Below, piece by piece: positions 1 through 5,176 of a stretch of DNA of 5,200 bases. Below the pieces are notes generated by a model. It did no database searches, had not been told where the DNA came from, and was given only the letters and a program-made list of their open reading frames with translations. A program made the translations under genes and the position numbers. Within the stretch, counting starts at the first letter, position 1. The number at the start of each line of letters is the position of its first letter. The DNA comes from Frankiales bacterium (GTDB taxonomy: Bacteria > Actinomycetota > Actinomycetes > Mycobacteriales > SCTD01): positions 1 to 5,200 of the forward strand of contig SCTD01000072.1 in the NCBI GenBank assembly GCA_004299215.1, given 5' to 3'.

Positions 1-704
1 CCGCGACGCAGCGGTCGCAGATCCGCTCGCGGGTCGGCTACATGCCGGAGCACTCCTGCCTGCCGACCGACATGTCCGCGCAGGACCTGTGCATCCACCT
101 GGCCCGGCTGCGCGGGTTGCCCCGGCGGGACGCGCTGCGCCGCGCGTCGGAGGTGCTCTTCGCCGTCGGGCTCGAGGAGGAGCGGAACCGGCTGGTCGAC
201 ACCTACTCCCTCGGCATGCGCCAGCGGGCCAAGCTCGCGCAGGCGCTCGTGCACGGACCGGACCTCGTGGTGCTGGACGAGCCGACCTCCGGCCTCGACC
301 CGGCCGGCCGCGCGGAGATGCTGGCGATCCTGCGGCACCTGTCCCGCGACCTCGGCATCCAGGTGCTGCTCTCGTCCCACGTGCTCGAGGACATCGAGCG
401 CACCTGCGACGAGGTGGTCGTGCTCGCCTCCGGCCGCGTCTCGGCACAGCAGGAGGTCGCCGGGCGGCAGGGCAGCGGACCGGTGCGCATCTCGGTGACG
501 GGTGACCCCGAGGTCTTCGCCGACCTGCTCCGCGCCGACGGGCTGGACGCGGTCGTGGAGGCCGGGCGGGTGCTGCTGCCGTCGGCGCGACGGCCCGAGC
601 TGCGGCAGGTGCGCGACGTCGCGGTCTCCGCCGGGATCGGCATCACCTCGCTGGTCGACGCCGCGAACGCGCTCGAGGACGCTGTCGTCGGAGCGATGGC
701 ATGA
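1..704 (+). CDS. ABC transporter ATP-binding protein (ATPase 1), 5'-truncated by window edge
   Basis: This is the nucleotide-binding subunit of an ABC-2 type transporter, which would hydrolyse ATP at the inner membrane face to drive the adjacent permease. The reading frame is open from base 3, so the true start and the Walker A loop lie upstream. Numbering from the in-frame Met at base 42, one sees the signature motif SLGMRQR at about 56-62, Walker B LVVLDE at 75-80 with its catalytic Glu, the D-loop SGLD at 83-86 and the H-loop His at 113. The GYMPEH segment at the 5' end matches the region after the Q-loop in this family. A C-terminal domain of about 75 residues follows the catalytic core and resembles the tail of ATPase 2. 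The degenerate signature (S-x-GMRQR rather than LSGGQ) is normal for ABC-2 exporter ATPases. The stop overlaps the next start as ATGA. The substrate is unknown. ATG 42 is only an internal Met, not the start. Confidence 0.95.
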   Translation, partial: ATQRSQIRSRVGYMPEHSCLPTDMSAQDLCIHLARLRGLPRRDALRRASEVLFAVGLEEERNRLVDTYSLGMRQRAKLAQALVHGPDLVVLDEPTSGLDPAGRAEMLAILRHLSRDLGIQVLLSSHVLEDIERTCDEVVVLASGRVSAQQEVAGRQGSGPVRISVTGDPEVFADLLRADGLDAVVEAGRVLLPSARRPELRQVRDVAVSAGIGITSLVDAANALEDAVVGAMA

Positions 705-1597
705 GCGACCAGCCGATGGCGCGCACCGAGGCCGCGACGCTCTACGACGTCCGCTACTCGCGCTACGCCGGCGCGCGCGAGTCGCGGCTGCGGAGCGTGC
801 TGGCGCTGACCCGCTCGTCGGCGACCCGCGCCCTCGGGCTGCGCCGCACGACCGGGGCGAAGGTGTGGCCGTTCCTGCTCGTCGCGGCGGCGCACCTGCC
901 GGTCATCGCCGCGGTCGGCGTGCCGCTGCTCTTCGACGGCGCGCCCGATCCGCTCGAGATCATGCCGTTGGCACAGCTGCCCGTGTTCACCATCTCGGTG
1001 ACCATCGCCTTCGCGGCGACGACCATCCCGTCGCTGCTCACCCGCGAGCGACGCGACCGGGTGCTCAGCCTCTACTTCTCGACCGCGCTCTCGCCGTGGG
1101 AGTACCTCGCCGGCAAGGTCCTCGCCGCGATCGCGCTGATGTCGCTGGTGACGGTCGCCCCCCTGGTGCTGCTGGTGCTCGGCTCGATCGCCACGTCCGA
1201 GACGCCGCTCGACGCGCTGCGCGACGACGGCTCGGGCATCCTGCTGGTGCTGCTCGGCGGGCTGGTGATCGCGAGCTGGTTCGCCGCGCTCGGCCTGATC
1301 GCCGGAGCCCTCACGGCCAAGCGCATCTTCGCCATCGGCGGGCTGCTCGCGGTGCTGCTCGTGACCCCGATCGTCTTCAACCTGCTCGGCGAGCTGACCG
1401 ACTCGGACGGCCTCCGGGTCGGCGACCTCGCGACGACGCCGCTGCGCGCCGCGGACGGGCCGCTGCCGGGCGAGTCGTCCTTCGCCGACGAGGGCGGCAA
1501 CCCGGCGACCGGTCTGGTGTGGACGATGGTCGGCGGCGTGCTGGTCCTCGCCGGAGCGGTGCTCTCCTACCGCTACACGCACGAGGACGCCGCATGA
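701..1597 (+). CDS. ABC-2 type transporter permease 1 (six predicted membrane helices)
   Basis: This 298-residue integral membrane protein is the likely channel partner of ATPase 1. Hydrophobic stretches suggest six helices at about residues 56-78, 92-112, 138-160, 178-203, 209-229 and 270-289. A charged cytoplasmic loop, TRERRDRVLSLYFSTALS (114-131), lies between helices 2 and 3; it has the acidic/basic 'E-R-..-LS' character typical of ABC-2 permeases near the ATPase contact. The long hydrophilic N-terminus carries YDVRYSRYAGAR (15-26). From memory, a YDxxYxxYxGxR pattern recurs in one group of actinobacterial ABC permeases. A polar loop rich in Asp, Gly and Pro (about 230-268) precedes the last helix. 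The start is ATG 701, inside the ATGA overlap with ATPase 1, with GGAG at 690-693 seven bases upstream. The family assignment is firm, but the substrate and direction (probably export) are inferred. Confidence 0.92.
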   Translation: MSDQPMARTEAATLYDVRYSRYAGARESRLRSVLALTRSSATRALGLRRTTGAKVWPFLLVAAAHLPVIAAVGVPLLFDGAPDPLEIMPLAQLPVFTISVTIAFAATTIPSLLTRERRDRVLSLYFSTALSPWEYLAGKVLAAIALMSLVTVAPLVLLVLGSIATSETPLDALRDDGSGILLVLLGGLVIASWFAALGLIAGALTAKRIFAIGGLLAVLLVTPIVFNLLGELTDSDGLRVGDLATTPLRAADGPLPGESSFADEGGNPATGLVWTMVGGVLVLAGAVLSYRYTHEDAA

Positions 1598-2526
1598 CCG
1601 CGGCGCTCGAGGTCCGCAACGTCTCGAAGTGGTTCGGCGACACCGTCGCGCTCTCCGACGTCTCCTTCGAGTCCTCGCCGGGTGTCGTGGGCCTGCTCGG
1701 TCACAACGGCGCCGGCAAGTCGACGCTCTTCGGGTTGCTGGCCGGCTTCAGCTCCCCCAGCCAGGGGACGGTGCGCGTGCTCGGCCTCGACCCCCGGGAC
1801 GATCCCTCGGTGCACGCCCGGATGGGACTGGTCCCCGACGGCGAGGGGCTCTGGCCGTTCCTCACCGCGCGGCAGACCGTCGAGCTGCTCGCCCGGCACC
1901 GGGGAGTCACGGCGTACGAGAAGGCTGCCGCCGCCGCGCTCTCGACCGTGGGCCTCGTGGAGGCCGCGGACCGCAAGGTCGCCGGGTTCTCCAAGGGGAT
2001 GCGGCAGCGGGTCCGCCTCGCGCAGGCCCTCGCGCACGACCCCGAGGTGCTGCTCATGGACGAGCCGCTCAACGGCCTCGACCCGGCGCAGCGCCGCGCG
2101 GACGTCGACCTGGTGCGCGAGCTCGGCGGCTCCGGTCGGACCGTGCTGGTCTCCTCGCACATCCTGGCCGAGGTCGAGCGGATGGCCGACCGGGTCCTGG
2201 TCGTCGTCAACGGCAGGCTCGTCGCCGAGGGCACCCCGGCCGGGGTGCAGGAGCTGCTCGCGCAGTCGGCCCGCACCGTCCGCGTGGAGACCGACGATCC
2301 CCGCAAGCTGGCCGGGCTGCTGCTCCGCGAGGCGCACGTCGACTCGGTCGGCATCGACGAGCACGCGGTCGTGGTGCACACCTCCGACGGGGCGCAGCTC
2401 GCGGTGCAGCTCCCCCAGCTGGCGGCCAAGGCACGGATCCTGCTGCTCCGCGTCATCCCGATCGGCGAGGACCTGGAGAGCGTCTTCACCCGGCTCACCG
2501 CCTCGGCCCGGGGAGCCGGCCGATGA
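1594..2526 (+). CDS. ABC transporter ATP-binding protein (ATPase 2), complete
   Basis: This is a complete 310-residue nucleotide-binding subunit. In order it shows Walker A GHNGAGKST (36-44, Lys42), the PDGEGLWPFLTA region after the Q-loop position (81-92), signature FSKGMRQR (132-139), Walker B VLLMDE (152-157, catalytic Glu157), D-loop NGLD (160-163) and H-loop His189. Every residue needed for ATP hydrolysis is present. About 85 residues after the core form a C-terminal domain (from about 228) similar in layout to the tail of ATPase 1, of the kind seen at the end of many ABC-2 ATPases. ATG 1594 was chosen because it gives the standard family N-terminus (ALEVRNVSKWFG), sits in an ATGA overlap with permease 1, and has GAGGA at 1583-1587 six bases upstream. 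The frame is open further upstream only as a shadow of the preceding gene. It probably pairs with permease 2, or forms a heterodimer with ATPase 1. Confidence 0.96.
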   Translation: MTAALEVRNVSKWFGDTVALSDVSFESSPGVVGLLGHNGAGKSTLFGLLAGFSSPSQGTVRVLGLDPRDDPSVHARMGLVPDGEGLWPFLTARQTVELLARHRGVTAYEKAAAAALSTVGLVEAADRKVAGFSKGMRQRVRLAQALAHDPEVLLMDEPLNGLDPAQRRADVDLVRELGGSGRTVLVSSHILAEVERMADRVLVVVNGRLVAEGTPAGVQELLAQSARTVRVETDDPRKLAGLLLREAHVDSVGIDEHAVVVHTSDGAQLAVQLPQLAAKARILLLRVIPIGEDLESVFTRLTASARGAGR

Positions 2527-3236
2527 CCCTGCTCGAGCTGTCGCTGCGGTCCGTCGTCCGCGGGAAGCGCGTCATCGCCGTCGTCCTGCTGCCGGTGCTG
2601 GTCGGGTTCGTCGCGGTGATGCTCGCGGTGACGGCGGGCGCGTCCGACCGCTCCGACGCCTACGCCACCCTCGGCGGCGAGCTGCTCGTCCTGGTGCTCG
2701 CGCTGGTCGGGCTGGTGCTGGGGGTCAACGCGTTCGGCGACGAGCGCGACGAGGGGACCCTCGGCCTGCTGCTCGCGACGACGGTGCCGCGGCCGCGGAT
2801 CGTGCTCACGAAGTACGCCGCCGCCTTCGCGGTGACCTGGATCGCCTGCCTGCCGGCGACCCTTGGCTGCCTGTGGCTCGCGACCGCGACGGACCTGTCG
2901 TTCGGGACCGCCGTCTGGAGCCTGCTGCTGACCAGCCTGCTGGCCGCTGCGGCGTACTCCGCCGTCTTCGTCCTGCTCTCCCTCGTCCTGCGGCGCGCGA
3001 TCCTCGTCGGGCTCGCCTACCTCGTGCTCTGGGAGGGGCTGCTGGCGGGGGCCACCACCGCCTTCCGCAACCTGTCGGTCGGGGCCTACGCGTCGCGCGT
3101 CGCAGCCGCGCCGTGGGACGACCCGCCGTTCGACGTCGCGGACGTCGCGGTGGGGGTCGCCGCGGTCGTGCTCGTCCTGGTCACGGTGGCCACCGTCGCC
3201 GCTGCCGCCTGGCGGCTGCCCCGCGCGCACGTGTGA
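2523..3236 (+). CDS. ABC-2 type transporter permease 2 (six predicted membrane helices)
   Basis: This 237-residue membrane protein has hydrophobic segments at about 17-37, 51-70, 99-120, 128-154, 159-178 and 207-228, giving six helices. The loop after helix 2 reads FGDERDEGTLGLLLATTVPR (71-90) followed by PRIVLTKY. This matches the ABC-2/NosY-type pattern, in which an E-x-x-x-GTL stretch and a 'PR..I...K' motif face the ATPase. ATG 2523 lies in an ATGA overlap with ATPase 2 and has GGGGAG at 2510-2515, seven bases upstream. It is shorter than permease 1 and lacks that protein's YD..Y..Y.G.R N-terminal extension, so the two permeases are different subfamilies rather than a recent duplication. 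It is the last gene of the coupled operon. The membrane role is certain; the transported compound is not visible. Confidence 0.92.
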   Translation: MTLLELSLRSVVRGKRVIAVVLLPVLVGFVAVMLAVTAGASDRSDAYATLGGELLVLVLALVGLVLGVNAFGDERDEGTLGLLLATTVPRPRIVLTKYAAAFAVTWIACLPATLGCLWLATATDLSFGTAVWSLLLTSLLAAAAYSAVFVLLSLVLRRAILVGLAYLVLWEGLLAGATTAFRNLSVGAYASRVAAAPWDDPPFDVADVAVGVAAVVLVLVTVATVAAAAWRLPRAHV

Positions 3237-3238
3237 TC

Positions 3239-3251
3239 TAGCGTCGTACGA
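3239..3251 (+). promoter_or_regulatory. Candidate -10 element for leaderless transcription of the monooxygenase gene
   Basis: TAGCGT at 3239-3244 fits the actinobacterial TANNNT -10 consensus. Seven bases separate it from the GTG at 3252, which is about where transcription would begin. No Shine-Dalgarno sequence is present between the permease stop (3236) and the GTG. Together these suggest a leaderless mRNA beginning at or next to the start codon. No good -35 hexamer is seen; the position about 18 bases upstream reads GCTGCC. A match to TANNNT is short and could be chance, so this is an inference. Confidence 0.4.
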
Positions 3252-4577
3252 GTGACTCTTCCCCGTACCGCCGTCATCGGTGCCGGCTCCTCCGGCATGG
3301 TGGCGCTCAAGGCGCTGGTCGCCGCGGGCGTGCCCGTCGTCTGCTTCGAGAAGGGCGACCGGGTCGGCGGCAACTGGGTCTTCCGCAACACCAACGGGAT
3401 GAGCGCGTCCTACCGCTCGCTGCACATCAACACCTCGCGCGAGCGGATGGAGTACAGCGACTTCCCGATGCCGACGTCCTATCCGGACTTCCCGCACCAC
3501 ACGCACATCGCCGAGTACTTCGAGGCGTACGTCGACCACTTCGACCTGCGGCGGCACATCAGGTTCTCGACCGGGGTGGCGCACGCGGCTCAGCGCGAGG
3601 GCGGCGGCTGGAGTCTCACACTGGACGACGGGTCGGTCGAGGAGTTCGACGCGCTGATCGTCGCGAACGGCCACCACTGGGACCCGCGCTGGCCCGAGCC
3701 GGCGTTCCCGGGCGCTGACGGCTTCCCCGGGGTGCAGCTGCACGCGCACTCCTTCGAGGACAACACCGAGTGGCGCGACCTGTCCGTCCTCGTGGTGGGG
3801 ATGGGCAACTCCGCGATGGACATCGCGGTGGAGGCCTCCTGGGTGGCGTCACGGACCTACCTGTCGGCGCGCACCCCGGTGCACGTCGTCCCGAAGTACG
3901 TCTTCGGTCGCCCGCTGGACCAGATCGAGTCGCCCGCTCTCGCCCGGCGGCTGCCGTGGAAGGTGCGGCAGAAGATCACCAGCCGGATGTTGAAGGCGGT
4001 CGTCGGCGACCTGTCCCGCTACGGGCTGCGCCAGCCAGAGCACGGCTTCCTGCAGGCGCACGCGACGGTCAGCGACACGATCCTGTCGCGGCTCTCGCAC
4101 GGTGCCGTCATCCCGAAGCCGAACCTCGTCCGCTTCGCCGGCTCGACCGCGGTCTTCGAGGACGGCTCGTCCGCGCACGTCGACGTGGTCGTCTACTGCA
4201 CCGGATACAAGATCACCTTCCCGTTCTTCGACACCGAGCTGGTGAGCGCGCCGGACAACCGGATCTCGCTCTACAAGCGCGTGTTCCACCCGACCATCCC
4301 GGGGCTCGCCTTCATCGGGCTGGTGCAGCCGCTCGGCGCGATCATGCCGATCGCCGAGGAGCAGGGGCGGCTGGTCGCGGACTGGCTCGTCGGCCGCTAC
4401 GCGCTGCCGACCGGTCCGGAGATGGCGGCGTCGATGGCGGCCGACGACGAGGCAGTGCGCCGGCGCTACATCGGCTCGAAGCGGCACACCATCCAGGTCG
4501 ACTTCGACCTCTACCTGCACGAGCTCCGGGCGGAGCGTGCCGAGGGAGCGAAGCGGGCGTCGATCCCGGCGCCCTGA
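3252..4577 (+). CDS. Flavin-containing monooxygenase (FMO family, FAD/NADPH-dependent)
   Basis: This complete 441-residue enzyme belongs to the FMO family (class B flavoprotein monooxygenases). These use FAD, NADPH and O2 to oxygenate soft nucleophiles, usually N or S atoms. Visible motifs are the FAD Rossmann motif GAGSSG (10-15) with the ribose-binding acid Glu33 and GGNW (39-42), HINTSRERMEYSDFPMP (58-74) with the FMO active-site Asn candidate N60, and the FMO fingerprint FPGVQLHAHSF (158-168, F-x-G-x3-H-x3-F). The NADPH Rossmann motif GMGNSA (183-188) and CTGYKITFPF (316-325) follow. Position 168 is Phe rather than Trp, which favours FMO over Baeyer-Villiger oxygenase. Length matches bacterial FMOs. 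GTG 3252 is the only usual start codon between the upstream in-frame stop and GAGSSG. No signal peptide is seen, so it should be cytoplasmic. It follows the ABC operon by 15 bases and may be co-transcribed or leaderless. The substrate is unknown. Confidence 0.95.
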   Translation: MTLPRTAVIGAGSSGMVALKALVAAGVPVVCFEKGDRVGGNWVFRNTNGMSASYRSLHINTSRERMEYSDFPMPTSYPDFPHHTHIAEYFEAYVDHFDLRRHIRFSTGVAHAAQREGGGWSLTLDDGSVEEFDALIVANGHHWDPRWPEPAFPGADGFPGVQLHAHSFEDNTEWRDLSVLVVGMGNSAMDIAVEASWVASRTYLSARTPVHVVPKYVFGRPLDQIESPALARRLPWKVRQKITSRMLKAVVGDLSRYGLRQPEHGFLQAHATVSDTILSRLSHGAVIPKPNLVRFAGSTAVFEDGSSAHVDVVVYCTGYKITFPFFDTELVSAPDNRISLYKRVFHPTIPGLAFIGLVQPLGAIMPIAEEQGRLVADWLVGRYALPTGPEMAASMAADDEAVRRRYIGSKRHTIQVDFDLYLHELRAERAEGAKRASIPAP

Positions 4578-4583
4578 GCCCGG

Positions 4584-4608
4584 CCCCGGCCCCGCCCCCG
4601 CCGCCCCC
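4584..4608 (-). other. Four-tract G-quadruplex motif just downstream of the FMO stop
   Basis: On the plus strand, C-runs of 4, 4, 5 and 5 occur at 4584-4587, 4590-4593, 4595-4599 and 4604-4608, separated by 2, 1 and 4 bases. The minus strand therefore satisfies the G3+ N1-7 four-tract quadruplex pattern with short loops. It starts seven bases after the FMO stop codon (4575-4577), inside a stretch from 4578 to 4618 with no A or T. The G-rich strand is the template strand for FMO transcription, so a role in polymerase pausing or termination is possible but unproven. In such a GC-rich genome, chance occurrence is also plausible. Confidence 0.55.
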
Positions 4609-4682
4609 GCCGCGCCGCTCCCCGGCCCGGCCGTGATCAACGCCGTTCTTCGGCACGTCCTGCGTAAGGGGACCGCGCTGAG

Positions 4683-4731
4683 GGCCGGCATGCGGCGGGC
4701 GCACTCTGATCGGGCACACGTCATGCCGGCC
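4683..4731. repeat. Perfect 10-bp inverted repeat with 29-base spacer
   Basis: GGCCGGCATG at 4683-4692 is matched exactly by its reverse complement CATGCCGGCC at 4722-4731. The spacer holds two near-identical direct 9-mers, CGGGCGCAC (4696-4704) and CGGGCACAC (4711-4719). The right arm directly abuts the left arm of the larger inverted repeat that begins at 4732. It could be a protein-binding site or part of a transcript hairpin. No T-tract follows, so it is not a classical terminator. Confidence 0.5.
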
Positions 4732-4760
4732 GCGCGGTGACTGTCCGGTGTGGTCGTCAC
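4732..4760 (+). repeat. Left arm of the long inverted repeat, itself an imperfect dyad
   Basis: Besides pairing with the right arm, this arm contains its own dyad: GTGAC at 4737-4741 and GTCAC at 4756-4760 around a 14-base centre. The site could fold locally or bind a dimeric protein. It is the less symmetric copy, because the outer G4736 faces G4761 instead of C. Confidence 0.6.
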
Positions 4761-4852
4761 GGTCCCTGCCCCCGGCGGACGGTGCCGGTCCGGGTCGGTG
4801 GACAAGCACGCTCCGCGACGAGCTCCGCCGCACGGTCCGGCGACACCACGTG

Positions 4853-4940
4853 GGGCGGCCTCGCGCCCGGCTCGGGCGGCCTCGCGCCGGCCTCGGGCCG
4901 GCCACGGGTAGGCGTCGGGCCCGGCCTCGGGCCCGGCCAC
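4853..4940 (+). repeat. Cluster of direct repeats built on TCGGGC(0-2 C)GGCC
   Basis: Four copies of one motif differ only in the number of central C residues: TCGGGCGGCC (4872-4881), TCGGGCCGGCC (4893-4903) and two immediately adjacent TCGGGCCCGGCC copies (4915-4926, 4927-4938). An exact 15-base direct repeat, GGGCGGCCTCGCGCC, also occurs at 4853-4867 and 4874-4888, 21 bases apart. The cluster lies inside the long inverted repeat. Such arrays usually arise by replication slippage; a function cannot be inferred. Confidence 0.6.
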
Positions 4941-4956
4941 CGGCCGAGCGTCAGGG

Positions 4957-4985
4957 GTGACAACCACGTCGGACAGTCACCGCGC
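4957..4985 (-). repeat. Right arm of the long inverted repeat, itself an imperfect dyad
   Basis: This is the second copy, in opposite orientation. Its dyad is one pair longer than in the left arm: GGTGAC (4956-4961) and GTCACC (4976-4981) flank a 14-base centre. The shared feature of the two copies is thus a GTGAC-N14-GTCAC site with a conserved, non-symmetric centre. Confidence 0.6.
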
Positions 4986-5010
4986 AACCGGCACCGACAC
5001 CTGCGGCCAG

Positions 5011-5156
5011 CCGGCCCGGCGCCCACCCGACCCGGCGCCCACCCGACCCTGCGCCCGACCCGGCGCCCACACGGCCCGGCGCCAGCCCAGCGCACACCCA
5101 GCCCAGCGCCCGGCCCGGCGCCCGCCCGACCCGGCGTGCCCGCGCCCGGCGCCCGC
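5011..5156 (+). repeat. Degenerate 16-bp tandem repeat, about ten units
   Basis: The consensus unit is CCGACCCGGCGCCCAC. It is exact at 5027-5042 and 5055-5070. One- to five-base variants of the same length occur at 5011-5026, 5071-5086, 5110-5125 and 5141-5156. Shortened units of 11-15 bases lie between them (5043-5054, 5087-5097, 5098-5109, 5126-5140). The core holds the palindrome GGCGCC. The 16-base period shifts frame at every unit, so this is not a protein repeat. It looks like a minisatellite-type array in an intergenic spacer and could vary in copy number between strains. Confidence 0.7.
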
Positions 5157-5176
5157 GCCGACTCGCCTCAGCCGCT

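Larger units (their letters stand above)
4724..4993. repeat. Long inverted repeat (29-base core arms) enclosing about 196 bases
   Basis: The left core arm at 4732-4760 and right core arm at 4957-4985 are reverse complements at 26 of 29 positions, including an uninterrupted 16-base match (GCGCGGTGACTGTCCG at 4732-4747). Two of the three mismatches become G-U wobbles in a plus-strand RNA (4748/4969 and 4749/4968); the third is C-A (4755/4962). Beyond the core, after a 2-base mismatch, six more pairs (4724-4729 with 4988-4993) continue the stem. This is far beyond chance for a stretch of mixed composition. The layout resembles terminal inverted repeats of a small non-autonomous element, two inverted copies of an extragenic palindromic repeat, or a long-range transcript hairpin. 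No transposase or clear target duplication is visible, so the type is undecided. Confidence 0.8.
4578..5176. other. Gene-poor, repeat-rich intergenic region
   Basis: No convincing gene is seen across about 600 bases. Reading frames here give low-complexity Pro/Arg/Ala/Gly-rich peptides that match no family I recognise. The repeat periods (12, 16 and 21 bases, with irregular 11-15 base units) are not consistently multiples of three, so no protein repeat is preserved. The region holds, left to right, a GC-only tract with a G-quadruplex motif, a 10-bp inverted repeat, a long inverted repeat, a TCGGGC/GGCC motif cluster and a 16-bp tandem repeat; each is entered separately. No clear intrinsic terminator with a T-tract is present. 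Confidence 0.75.

Noticed and set aside
203..1582. Long minus-strand open frame opposite ATPase 1 and permease 1
   Set aside because: It is antisense to genes with clear family motifs and gives an Arg/Glu/Gln-rich product; this is a usual by-product of high GC third positions.
3234..3254. Possible readthrough fusion of permease 2 and FMO, since the TGA and the GTG are in the same frame with five codons between
   Set aside because: TGA is a normal stop, there is no recoding signal, and a membrane permease fused to a cytoplasmic FMO is not a known arrangement. The shared frame has a one-in-three chance.
1701..3749. Very long minus-strand open frame opposite ATPase 2, permease 2 and FMO
   Set aside because: It crosses three well-supported plus-strand genes and has no recognisable domain.
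3252..4577. Baeyer-Villiger monooxygenase
   Set aside because: The fingerprint ends in Phe (F-x-G-x3-H-x3-F) rather than the Trp-Pro/Asp typical of Baeyer-Villiger enzymes, and the length is that of an FMO.
4642..4654. Small hairpin GCCG-TTCTT-CGGC as an intrinsic terminator for FMO
   Set aside because: Only four base pairs with no extension and no following T-tract; too weak to call.
4633..4740. A short basic 35-residue frame (GTG start, ends TGA 4738-4740)
   Set aside because: No ribosome binding site, no codon bias like its neighbours, and it overlaps both inverted repeats.
4724..4993. A confirmed insertion sequence or MITE
   Set aside because: The inverted ends fit, but there is no transposase, no clear direct target duplication at either edge, and no second copy in the window, so it is reported only as an inverted repeat.
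5011..5156. CRISPR array
   Set aside because: Units are about 16 bp, directly adjacent, degenerate and without unique spacers.
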